Source: a virus | Length of the DNA stretch: 42,363 nt | Reading direction: 5' to 3' (one strand) | Virus record (IMG/VR): IMGVR_UViG_3300013286_000021 | Coordinates: 1 to 42,363 of that record | Shown: positions 1 to 7,408 of the stretch, in pieces | Numbering within the stretch: position 1 is the stretch's first letter | How the letters are laid out: each line of letters begins with the position of its first letter | Position numbers and translations under genes: made by a program | Notes under the pieces: model-generated | The model's input: the letters and a program-made list of their open reading frames with translations, nothing else | What the model was told of the DNA's origin: nothing | Databases searched by the model: none

Positions 1-1
1 T

Positions 2-691
2 CAATACGGGCTTCAACAAGCACAAACCGGAGCAGAAGCTCAGAAGTCTGTTGCGCAAACGCAAGCAGGTGCTCAACTAGGAACCGCTCAGATCTCGGGT
101 CAATACGGACTTCAGCAAGCACAAACCGGAGCAGAAGCTCAGAAGTCTGTTGCGCAAACGCAAGCAGGCGCTCAAGTTGAAAGTACCCGAATGGCGGGTC
201 AATACGGACTTCAGCAAGCACAGACAGGAGCAGAAGCACAAAAGTCCGTTGCACAAACTTCTGCTGGAGCCCAAACGCAAGTTGCGCAGACTCAAGCAGG
301 TGCCCAAGTGGAAAGCACCCGTATGGCAGGTCAATATGGGCTGGCCCAAGCCCAAACCGGAGCGGAAGCACAAAAAACAGTGGCGCAAACCGAAGCAGGT
401 GCGCAAACACAGGTTGCTAGCACTCAAGCAGGTGCCCAAAAAGATGTTGCAAGTATCCAAGGTGGGTATGGCCTGCAACAAACCCAAACACAGTCCGAAG
501 CACAGAAGGCTATTGCGGAAACAACAGGAAAATATGGTGTTGAACAGACCCGCATGGCTGGGCAGTATGGTGTAGCCCAGACGGCAGAGGCCGGGACACA
601 GCAGCGCCTCACGCAACAGCAGCAACTAGACTATGATAAATACAAATCGCAACGTGATTATCAGTGGTCCCAGCGAGCCTACAAAGCGTAA
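2..691 (+). CDS. 11-residue (hendecad) repeat protein, 5'-truncated
   Basis: The reading frame is open from the first bases of the window to a TAA at 689-691, so the true start lies upstream. The protein is Gln/Ala/Gly-rich and built on an 11-residue unit (units resembling AQTGAEAQKSV, AQTQAGAQ and a QYGLQQ unit). The QYGL landmark recurs at nt 2, 101, 200, 332, 464, 530 and 563; every interval is a multiple of 33 nt. Eleven-residue periodicity is typical of right-handed coiled coils and LEA-like amphipathic helices. The last 30 residues lose the repeat and become Tyr/Gln/Lys-rich. It precedes the terminase genes, so a virion or packaging role is possible, but I do not recognise the family. 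Confidence 0.75.
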   Translation, partial: QYGLQQAQTGAEAQKSVAQTQAGAQLGTAQISGQYGLQQAQTGAEAQKSVAQTQAGAQVESTRMAGQYGLQQAQTGAEAQKSVAQTSAGAQTQVAQTQAGAQVESTRMAGQYGLAQAQTGAEAQKTVAQTEAGAQTQVASTQAGAQKDVASIQGGYGLQQTQTQSEAQKAIAETTGKYGVEQTRMAGQYGVAQTAEAGTQQRLTQQQQLDYDKYKSQRDYQWSQRAYKA

Positions 692-1173
692 CTACCTGGT
701 TAGACCGTCTCAGTGATAAGGACCGGGAATCATTTTTTGCTTTTTGTAAACAAATAAGCTCCCCAATACAAATGTACCTGTACGCCCGCTTCCTTGGGTT
801 TGCAGGTACGATTGTGGAGTGCCACGACTGGGCAAAAGAAAATTACAAAAAACGCAATTTTGCCGCCATCATGGAGGAAGAAATTGACTCCATGCAACAG
901 GACATTGCAAAACTGCGTGAAGCTATTGATATGGGGATGATCAAGCAGGATATGGGTGCTTCCCGTATCGCCATGCTTCAAAAAGAATTGCGCGGAACCA
1001 TCAAGCAATTAAACGATGAAAAGCACCTGACGGATAAGCAGGGACTGATCCTTGCTGGTGCCGACCGTGCTCTGCGGGAGATGCTGTTGATCTTCCGCGA
1101 TGATCCCATTGAAGGACCCCTGCAGGAAGCTTCCATGGCAGTATGGACCAAGATCTTGCAAGAAGAGTCTTGA
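664..1173 (+). CDS. Candidate terminase small subunit
   Basis: This 169-residue, mostly helical protein sits directly upstream of the large terminase, the usual place for TerS, which binds phage DNA and regulates the TerL motor. I see no sequence motif that proves the call. The middle (about residues 75-135) is rich in Glu, Lys, Gln and Met and looks coiled-coil forming, as oligomerising TerS proteins often do. The start is taken as GTG at 664, which overlaps the preceding gene by 28 nt; the next in-frame ATG, at about 772, would remove 36 residues. It could be another helical packaging or head protein. Confidence 0.5.
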   Translation: MVPASLQSVTTWLDRLSDKDRESFFAFCKQISSPIQMYLYARFLGFAGTIVECHDWAKENYKKRNFAAIMEEEIDSMQQDIAKLREAIDMGMIKQDMGASRIAMLQKELRGTIKQLNDEKHLTDKQGLILAGADRALREMLLIFRDDPIEGPLQEASMAVWTKILQEES

Positions 1174-1227
1174 AGCCAACTTAAAGGTTCTTGCGGTATG
1201 CTGATGGCAACACACGGTTAATCTTGA

Positions 1228-4200
1228 GTGGCAGGCACAAGTCTTTACAGCGTTCATCGCAGAACAGCACGTGCTGCTGCAAAGCAACAGGTTGTAAAGA
1301 AGACATCAGATGTTGATGTTGAAAAGGCAAGAACAGATTTTGCTTATTTCTGCGATGTAGTTGGAGATAAGCCCCCTGCCGCGCATCATAAAGAATGGCA
1401 TAAATATCTTTGTACCGGACAAGATACTGAATGTTTGATTGGAATTGGTGGCCCAAACGTAGATATACTTAGCCCCAGGGGTCCATTAGCTGTATCTATG
1501 CCTGTCGCCACCCCCCATGGTTGGCGCCCAATCGGAGATATTGCGTTAGGCGATCTAGTGTTCGCAGAAGACGGCAGCTTGACTGAGGTTATTGATATAC
1601 ATGATTATGAAAAAAGCCAAACATGGAACGTAATTTTTTCAGATGGCTCTTCTGTTGTTTGCGATGAGCAGCATTTATGGAAAGTAAGAAGGATCGGTAC
1701 AGATGCTAAGAATACTTGGCGTTTAATGACATTAAATGAAATTAGGACGCAAAAAATTGTAGGAGTAAAAGGCAATTGGCGGACTGGCGCAAAGGGTATT
1801 ACGGAAACTTGCAAAGAAGGCGAAACACCCTGGCTTGATTCCCGTGGATACGCACGTTATCAAATTCCTATTACTGACCCAGTTCAATATCCGGAATCTG
1901 ATTTACCGCTAGACCCTTATCTACTTGGGGCATTGATTGGGGATGGAGGGCTAACGGAGTCGGCTGGAATTCGGTTTACATCAATGGATGAAGACATTAT
2001 TGAACGTTGCAAAAAATCTTTGCCAATAGGGTATGAAATGATTCCGGTTTTTGGGGCCAAATACGGGTACAGAATTGTCAAAAAAACCAGAAAATTTGGT
2101 GGGCAAAATCAAATTTTAAATTTTTTGCGTGCACTTGGGCTGCAAGGAAAAGGGTCAAAAGATAAATTCATCCCCATCGAATATAAAATTGCTTGCATTG
2201 AAGATCGCGTTGCTCTTTTACAAGGGCTGCTAGATACGGATGGGACGGTGGGAAATAATCGATCAGGTGGTGGGAAGGTTTCCTTCTGCAGTATTTCATA
2301 TCAATTAGTGCTAGATGTAGTGGAGCTAGTCCAATCACTTGGTGGAATTGCCACGATTCATTCTCCGCAGTACAATCAATACCGCATGCGCAATGGGGAA
2401 AAATTACGCACTGAAAATCCTTCTTGGAAAGTAGGCATTAAATTACCCGCATCGATAACGCCGTTCCACGTACAACGCAAAGCGCAAGCCTACAAACCTT
2501 GCACTAAATATTTGCCCTGCCGTTCAATTGTACGCATTGAACCGTCAACACCGGAAAAAGTGCGATGTATAACTGTTTCACATGAAAAACATACATTTTT
2601 GACAAAAGATTATATTGTTAGCAAAAATAGCGCAAAGTCCACCGTTACTGGTTTGTTTTGTGCATGGACAATTGGCGTTCATGCATTAAATAAAAAACCC
2701 CTCAAAATCCTATACATTTCATATACGGTTGATGTTGCCCGCCCCAAAAGTGCTGCCATCAAGCGGATCATTGAAGAAAGCAAAACATACCGTGAAATCT
2801 TCCCGATGGTTAAAATTGCCAAAGGGATCAATAGCAATGAATACTGGAGCATTGACTGGAAATTTGCTGGCGTTAAGTCTACGGGTGAAGAAGAATTCAC
2901 CTTGTGTTGCGCAGGCCTGAAAGGGGCTGTTACGTCCAAGCGTAGCCACCTATGCTTGCCAGGCGCTACACTTGTGCGTACTAAACAAGGCCTGGTTCCA
3001 ATCCATGACATCTATAAAAAGCCCGGAGATCACTTGGTCAGCACTTACAACCCGAGGAAGGGTGCTCTTGAGTGGTCTGGAGTACACGCAGTGTCTAGAC
3101 GCCTTACCGACAGGCTTATCCACGTGGAAACAAGCACTGGAGATCTTATACGGGCAACCCCAGAACACCCTTTTTATATCCCCGGACGCGGAATTATCCC
3201 GGCCCAAGATTTACAAGTTGGGGACCGGATCTTTAGCCTTGCCGATTGCACGCGCCTCCAAAATTCAAACAGAATGCCCGAATTGCCTGAAAATATTTCA
3301 ACCAAATACAAATTGGCGGCAGGTTCTGCAAATCAGCAAAATTCGGATATTCCTTTGTTCAAAAAAATGCGCAGGAGAGTACAAGCGCACATTGGCACCA
3401 CAAGTCTGCCTGGAGTGCACCCAAGTATTTCGTCCTCGAAATTTGAACAGTGTGTACTGCTCGAAAACATGCTCCTCGCAGGCGCACTCAAAACGAATGG
3501 AAGGGAAATGGAATTCCAACTGGCGCCACGGGATGAGCAGGCCGCAACGACCCGCACTTCGGGAATTGGTTTTAAACCGCGACAATATGATCTGCACACT
3601 ATGCGGTATCAAGAAACAACTGTTACCTGTAAAACATCAATACGATCGCAGCAACTTAATTGTTCACCATATCGATGCGAATCCGAAGAACAACGTATTA
3701 GAGAATTTAATTACCTTGTGCAGGCCTTGCCACACCAGCTACCATCAGATGGCACAAAAAGCCAAGATACTGGAGTTACCATTACCGCTCTTTCAGAAGT
3801 TAGCGAGGGAGAGGAGTACGTCTATGACCTTGAAACAGAATCAACAAACCATAACTTCTTTGCGGGCAAAGGTGGATATTGCGTCTCAAATTGCGTGATC
3901 GACGACATTTGTAAGTCCGCCGACGAAATAAAAAACCGCGAAATCCGATTGGCAATGGAGGATAACTGGAACTCAGTTATTACGCCAACAATGTTTGAGG
4001 GTGGCCGGGCCATTTGCCTGGGCACTAGGTTTCGCCATGACGACATGCATGGCACTACATTTATCCCGGAAAAAGATTGGATTCAACTAGTTCAATCTGC
4101 AATTGTTGTAGACGAAGCCGGAGATGAATCTTCCTATTGGCCAGAGATGTGGTCCCTGGAGTACCTACAAGATCGTCGTCGCCAGGCCCCTATTAGTTTC

Positions 4201-4836
4201 AGCTTCCAATACCAAAATCAAATTGTACAAACAAGTGAGTTGTCGCTCTCACCTGATTTAATTATTAAAGGACAAATACCGACTGAATTTGACCGCCTTG
4301 GTATTGGCGTGGATTTATCCGCCGGAGTTAAAGAGAGAAATGACTATAGTGTTTTTGTATTGGGTGGTCGCGTTGGCGATAAAGTTTACATCATCGACTG
4401 CAAACGCATACGTTTGATGGGGAATTTAGAAAAACTTGAAGCGATGATGGAGATGATGTTTGAATGGGGCATCGTCTACAAAGAAGGTACGCGGTACATC
4501 CCGACCGGAACTAGCGTTGATGTATGGTCGGAGGCAGTAGCCTATCAGGCATCCCTGGAGGCTGACTTCAAGCGGATCTGTCTTGTTGAACATGGTCTTT
4601 ACAATGTGCTGTGGCATCCTGTCAAGGGATTCCGCGGCGACAAGGTAGCCCGGTTTCGTGGCATCATGGGTTTATTTGAACAACATAAGATCAGGTTCAA
4701 CAAATACCGTAAATTCCAAGCGTTAACAGATGAAATCATTAACTTTGGTGTTAGTTCTCACGACGATTGCGTCGACGCTCTGGTCTGGCTCTGTAACGGT
4801 TTGATGGCTCGCGGAAAACTAGAACTGGAATACTAA
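1228..4836 (+). CDS. terL: Terminase large subunit precursor with two inteins
   Basis: The 1202-residue precursor should splice to about 507 residues, a normal TerL size. TerL is the ATPase and nuclease that cuts concatemeric DNA and pumps it through the portal. Without intein 1 the Walker A loop reads SPRG/SAKST; without intein 2 the Walker B region reads RSHL/CVIDD. The C-terminal part holds an RNase H-like nuclease: an Asp in GVDLSAG near residue 1032 and a late acidic pair in SHDDCVDAL. The start is a GTG with a weak ribosome site and is uncertain. The gene is followed by a small AbrB-like gene and the portal. Both inteins interrupt ATPase motifs, so activity should depend on splicing. 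Confidence in the terminase call is high; the exact splice junctions are inferred. Confidence 0.95.
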   Translation: MAGTSLYSVHRRTARAAAKQQVVKKTSDVDVEKARTDFAYFCDVVGDKPPAAHHKEWHKYLCTGQDTECLIGIGGPNVDILSPRGPLAVSMPVATPHGWRPIGDIALGDLVFAEDGSLTEVIDIHDYEKSQTWNVIFSDGSSVVCDEQHLWKVRRIGTDAKNTWRLMTLNEIRTQKIVGVKGNWRTGAKGITETCKEGETPWLDSRGYARYQIPITDPVQYPESDLPLDPYLLGALIGDGGLTESAGIRFTSMDEDIIERCKKSLPIGYEMIPVFGAKYGYRIVKKTRKFGGQNQILNFLRALGLQGKGSKDKFIPIEYKIACIEDRVALLQGLLDTDGTVGNNRSGGGKVSFCSISYQLVLDVVELVQSLGGIATIHSPQYNQYRMRNGEKLRTENPSWKVGIKLPASITPFHVQRKAQAYKPCTKYLPCRSIVRIEPSTPEKVRCITVSHEKHTFLTKDYIVSKNSAKSTVTGLFCAWTIGVHALNKKPLKILYISYTVDVARPKSAAIKRIIEESKTYREIFPMVKIAKGINSNEYWSIDWKFAGVKSTGEEEFTLCCAGLKGAVTSKRSHLCLPGATLVRTKQGLVPIHDIYKKPGDHLVSTYNPRKGALEWSGVHAVSRRLTDRLIHVETSTGDLIRATPEHPFYIPGRGIIPAQDLQVGDRIFSLADCTRLQNSNRMPELPENISTKYKLAAGSANQQNSDIPLFKKMRRRVQAHIGTTSLPGVHPSISSSKFEQCVLLENMLLAGALKTNGREMEFQLAPRDEQAATTRTSGIGFKPRQYDLHTMRYQETTVTCKTSIRSQQLNCSPYRCESEEQRIREFNYLVQALPHQLPSDGTKSQDTGVTITALSEVSEGEEYVYDLETESTNHNFFAGKGGYCVSNCVIDDICKSADEIKNREIRLAMEDNWNSVITPTMFEGGRAICLGTRFRHDDMHGTTFIPEKDWIQLVQSAIVVDEAGDESSYWPEMWSLEYLQDRRRQAPISFSFQYQNQIVQTSELSLSPDLIIKGQIPTEFDRLGIGVDLSAGVKERNDYSVFVLGGRVGDKVYIIDCKRIRLMGNLEKLEAMMEMMFEWGIVYKEGTRYIPTGTSVDVWSEAVAYQASLEADFKRICLVEHGLYNVLWHPVKGFRGDKVARFRGIMGLFEQHKIRFNKYRKFQALTDEIINFGVSSHDDCVDALVWLCNGLMARGKLELEY
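1483..2628 (+). other. Intein 1 in TerL Walker A, LAGLIDADG, class 3-like
   Basis: About 382 residues in the terminase frame. It has a block A-like start (MPVATPHGWRPIGDI), a block B with HLW (Trp151 of the precursor), two LAGLIDADG motifs (ALIGDGG near 235-241 and GLLDTDG near 333-339), block F with Cys447 (VRCITV) and a C-terminal SKN followed by Ser+1. The N-terminal residue is not Cys, Ser or Ala if the junction is SPRG/P. Trp in HLW plus Cys in block F is the pattern of class 3 inteins, in which the block F Cys starts splicing; the usual third residue Thr is Ser465 here. The N-junction is inferred because it restores a sensible SPRGSAKST P-loop; a cut after GGPN is the alternative. Confidence 0.9.
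2953..3891 (+). other. Intein 2 in TerL Walker B, class 1, interrupted by out-of-frame HNH
   Basis: About 313 residues in the terminase frame, from Cys576 (CLPGATLVRT) to Asn888 followed by Cys889 of CVIDD. Block A, block B (ATPEHPFYIP, with the conserved TxxH-type histidine) and blocks F/G (EYVYDLETESTNHNFFA, then VSN/C) are clear. The penultimate residue is Ser rather than the usual His, which some inteins tolerate. Between blocks B and F, about 165 residues in this frame show no endonuclease motif and read like random sequence, while the +1 frame of the same DNA encodes zinc fingers and an HNH domain. The intein should splice as a mini-intein with a non-conserved linker. Confidence 0.9.
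3218..3898 (+). CDS. HNH homing endonuclease nested out of frame in intein 2
   Basis: In the +1 frame relative to terL there is an open frame from 2972 to a TGA at 3896-3898. Recognisable protein begins near 3260: two zinc-binding clusters (CPNC with FCSKKC, then CLEC with YCSKTC), an RPALRELVLNRD segment, and an HNH core with CTLC, HHID (nt 3665-3676), NPKNN, NLITLC and CRPCH. This is the organisation of free-standing phage HNH homing endonucleases. No ATG lies just before it; TTG codons at 3218 and 3239 are the nearest possible starts, neither with a strong ribosome site, so the given start is tentative. Expression could also need internal initiation or frameshifting. The last roughly 45 residues are only the shifted reading of the intein's C-terminal splicing blocks. 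Confidence 0.75.
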   Translation: MGTGSLALPIARASKIQTECPNCLKIFQPNTNWRQVLQISKIRIFLCSKKCAGEYKRTLAPQVCLECTQVFRPRNLNSVYCSKTCSSQAHSKRMEGKWNSNWRHGMSRPQRPALRELVLNRDNMICTLCGIKKQLLPVKHQYDRSNLIVHHIDANPKNNVLENLITLCRPCHTSYHQMAQKAKILELPLPLFQKLARERSTSMTLKQNQQTITSLRAKVDIASQIA

Positions 4837-4886
4837 AATTTACGTGCGCTCAAAGTAGGCTGCAATAAAGTATTCTGGAACTAAAC

Positions 4887-4900
4887 TGAGTAATCACTCA
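4887..4900. promoter_or_regulatory. Inverted repeat just before the AbrB-like gene
   Basis: TGAGT-AATC-ACTCA forms a perfect 5-bp inverted repeat ending at the base before the ATG at 4901. It could be an operator or a small RNA hairpin over the ribosome site; with only 5 bp it could also be chance. Confidence 0.3.
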
Positions 4901-5080
4901 ATGAATTACAGCTACTTCCCCATTGAATTGGAACAGGACGGCTACGGCTCGGCTGTTTTCCCTCTCCCCGATGAATTGTGCCACGACATGGGCCTAGTCC
5001 CTGGCGAACGATTTGACATTGAGGTGGAGGATGATGTGATCATGTTCAAGCGGCTTGCTGCTGGTTACGAAATTGAGTAG
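4901..5080 (+). CDS. Small AbrB/MazE-like (SpoVT-AbrB fold) protein
   Basis: This 59-residue ORF fills the gap between terL and the portal. The segment LPDELCHDMGLVPGERFDIEV followed by a short DDVIMFKRL strand matches the pattern of the swapped-hairpin AbrB fold (LPxEL, LGLxxGD, a run of acidic/hydrophobic residues, then a final strand). Proteins of this fold are DNA-binding transition regulators or antitoxins. No partner toxin gene is adjacent. The ATG is preceded by an inverted repeat that could be an autoregulatory site, which is inference. Alternatively it is a small virion or unknown protein with a similar pattern. Confidence 0.6.
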   Translation: MNYSYFPIELEQDGYGSAVFPLPDELCHDMGLVPGERFDIEVEDDVIMFKRLAAGYEIE

Positions 5081-5107
5081 GATGAACACACTGCGATCTA
5101 ACAGGTA

Positions 5108-7408
5108 ATGAGCGAATCGAACTCAATTCTAGATGGAATGCTTCGTGCAGCGGTAAACCGTGAGCCAAACGGTGCCGCAGACACGATGCTTATCAACGCA
5201 CATCTTGCCCAGATGAAGATGTTTGGGGTGAGGCAAGGTGTTGAATTTTATCCTCATCAAGATAACTTCGGTTCGCAGCGATTTGATTTTATTCAGCAAG
5301 TAATAAAATTTAATAAACTGGACGCACGGCTTGATTCCATGTGGGATCGGTTCCTTGCCTACGGTAAGGGGATCTTTTACATCCGCCCCACCAAAAAAAC
5401 ATATCGTTTGTATTGGTTTGATAAGGATGCTTACCGCACTTACTACACCCCAGAGGGCGAACTTGAAGAAGTAGTTATCATTTACCCATACAAGGTAAAA
5501 TCCTCGCGGGGATTTGGAGGAGTAGGTCTTTCCACCGATAAACGGTATATGCGTTTGCGCATTACCGCAACAGAAATTGAAGAATACCACAGCGAGCAAG
5601 AATTAAAATTTGACATGCCGGAGGCTTTTGCGGCATTAAATAAAACAACTGTCGTCAATACGCTTGAGTTTATTCCTTGCGTAGAAGTTTTCAATAATCC
5701 CGATGCTTTTGGAACCGAAGGTAGCGGAGAATTTGAGTGGCTTGCAAACCAAGTTGTCGCTCACGATGAAATGGTTAAAAACATCCGAGCCAACTTGTCT
5801 TTCTTTGGTAATCCAACGCTTCTTTCTTCGCGCCCTAAGCAAGACATCATTGAAAAAGCGGAAGGGGATACAGCGCAACGTCCAAGCATCTCAAGCCAAT
5901 CTGGATTTCAGTCTGAATTCAGTCTTTCCAGTTCTACTTATAAGCAAGATCCAACATCACGCAATGCACCTGGTTATATTGGTCGCCCCGGATCCGGGAT
6001 GCGGGTTCCAAGGGTTATTGCCAACCTGGAGCCAACAGATCGCGTAGGTTTTATTACACCAAATGCAGTTAGCGCAGAGCAATCACGTTATGTAGACCAA
6101 TTGCGTTCAGAAATTCGTCTTGCGCTTGGTGGCATTGATGACCTCAGCATCCAGAACGTAACCGCAACCGAAATTAAATCAGCTTACGGTCGCGTTAGCG
6201 CCACAGCAAAGAAAAAATGCCTCCAGCTTTACACCTACGGCATCTGCCGCTGTTTTGAATTGATAATTTTTCAGGAAGAACAGATCTTCCGTAAAACATT
6301 GGCACAATCGTTAGGTTTGGTCTTCCCCATCCCCCCGGAAGATCCCAATGACCCGAAACAAGAAACAAAATTCCAACGCGCTAAGGTTAAATACGAAAAA
6401 GCCTTGAGAGCAGGAATTGATGATGTAATTAATACAAAACAGATACCGGACGGCGTCCTTGGTTTAGTGCCTGACGGGGATCGCACCACTTGTTGGCGCT
6501 GGATGGGGCCAGTTTACGAGGACACTCCTCAAGATAAACTAAACCAATCAATCTTTACTCGCAACCTACAAGAATTAGGTGTTGATAGCATTGAAGCACT
6601 GAAGTACCTTTTCCCGTCCAAAACTGATGACGAGATTGCAGGAATGCTTTCTGGTTTTCCGTTTAGAATGGTTGGGGAAGTACAAAGGGCTTATTCATCG
6701 TTTATTGACATTGTCAATTTGCAGATGAAGACGCCACATCCGCAGCAACCCAATCTTCCGATGGCTGCGGATCCCCGTCTCAATCTCACTCCTTTCCTTT
6801 ACCGAACTTTAGAGAGTTTACAAAAAGAGGTAACCTATGCAGGCCGATACCGCAGCGCCGATCCAATCGGCACCCCAGTCATACCAGACCCAGCCGACCA
6901 GCTACGCGGCGCCGGTAGCCCAGCAGACGGCAGCTCAAGCTCCGATGGTGGCAACAACGCCGCAGTGGGTGGCACCATACCAGCCGGCATCGGTCCCAGC
7001 CCCGCAAATGCCGGCCCAGATGGGCGTAGCACCCCAATACCAGCCTACTCAATCGTACCCCCAGGGGTATCAGCAGGCTTACCAACAGGCCCCGGTGGCC
7101 CCGCCGGCCCCAGCCCCGGTAGCGGAGAATCCCTACAAAGAGGCATTCAACCGGGTGGTTGGACTCCTGAGTTCGCCGGTCCAATTCCCCTTCCAGGGTC
7201 AACAATCAGCTCCGAGTCAGCTAGCCGCCCCGGCCAACTACAGTTCGCAGCCGGCAACCCAGTACAGCAGCAACCCGTACCAGGCTCCGCTGACCTCTAT
7301 GCCTGGAGCCAGCAGCAACCAGGTATCCTTCAGCAACTCTTCCCCAACCTCGTTGGAAATCAGCCGGGACCAGTTGTTGGCCAACGGGGTAAGCCAAAAA
7401 AGTCTTGA
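5108..7408 (+). CDS. Portal protein with long C-terminal extension
   Basis: This protein of 766 residues lies right after terL and before the scaffold, the standard portal position. The portal ring at the capsid vertex is the DNA channel and TerL docking site. The first 576 residues are ordinary mixed sequence with features expected of a portal: an early Tyr/Lys/Arg-rich wing (FYIRPTKKTYRLYWF), a long helical region around residues 330-420 and an acidic/proline loop (FPIPPEDPNDP). Residues 577-766 are Gly/Pro/Ser-rich low complexity and are read from the same DNA as the start of the scaffold gene in another frame. The extension may be translated as a disordered tail, or the frame may stay open because of its base composition. 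Confidence 0.8.
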   Translation: MSESNSILDGMLRAAVNREPNGAADTMLINAHLAQMKMFGVRQGVEFYPHQDNFGSQRFDFIQQVIKFNKLDARLDSMWDRFLAYGKGIFYIRPTKKTYRLYWFDKDAYRTYYTPEGELEEVVIIYPYKVKSSRGFGGVGLSTDKRYMRLRITATEIEEYHSEQELKFDMPEAFAALNKTTVVNTLEFIPCVEVFNNPDAFGTEGSGEFEWLANQVVAHDEMVKNIRANLSFFGNPTLLSSRPKQDIIEKAEGDTAQRPSISSQSGFQSEFSLSSSTYKQDPTSRNAPGYIGRPGSGMRVPRVIANLEPTDRVGFITPNAVSAEQSRYVDQLRSEIRLALGGIDDLSIQNVTATEIKSAYGRVSATAKKKCLQLYTYGICRCFELIIFQEEQIFRKTLAQSLGLVFPIPPEDPNDPKQETKFQRAKVKYEKALRAGIDDVINTKQIPDGVLGLVPDGDRTTCWRWMGPVYEDTPQDKLNQSIFTRNLQELGVDSIEALKYLFPSKTDDEIAGMLSGFPFRMVGEVQRAYSSFIDIVNLQMKTPHPQQPNLPMAADPRLNLTPFLYRTLESLQKEVTYAGRYRSADPIGTPVIPDPADQLRGAGSPADGSSSSDGGNNAAVGGTIPAGIGPSPANAGPDGRSTPIPAYSIVPPGVSAGLPTGPGGPAGPSPGSGESLQRGIQPGGWTPEFAGPIPLPGSTISSESASRPGQLQFAAGNPVQQQPVPGSADLYAWSQQQPGILQQLFPNLVGNQPGPVVGQRGKPKKS
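6825..6831 (+). promoter_or_regulatory. Shine-Dalgarno site for scaffold gene, inside portal
   Basis: AAGAGGT ends five bases before the ATG at 6837. It is a good ribosome binding site inside the portal coding frame and is the main reason for placing the scaffold start there. Confidence 0.65.

Noticed and set aside
150-575. Overlapping basic ORF in another frame of the repeat protein
   Set aside because: It arises from the repeat's regular codons and carries only a Lys/Pro/Gln-rich shadow of the same unit.
2729-3011. Minus-strand open frames opposite terL and intein 2
   Set aside because: They lie opposite conserved terminase and intein sequence and show no motif.
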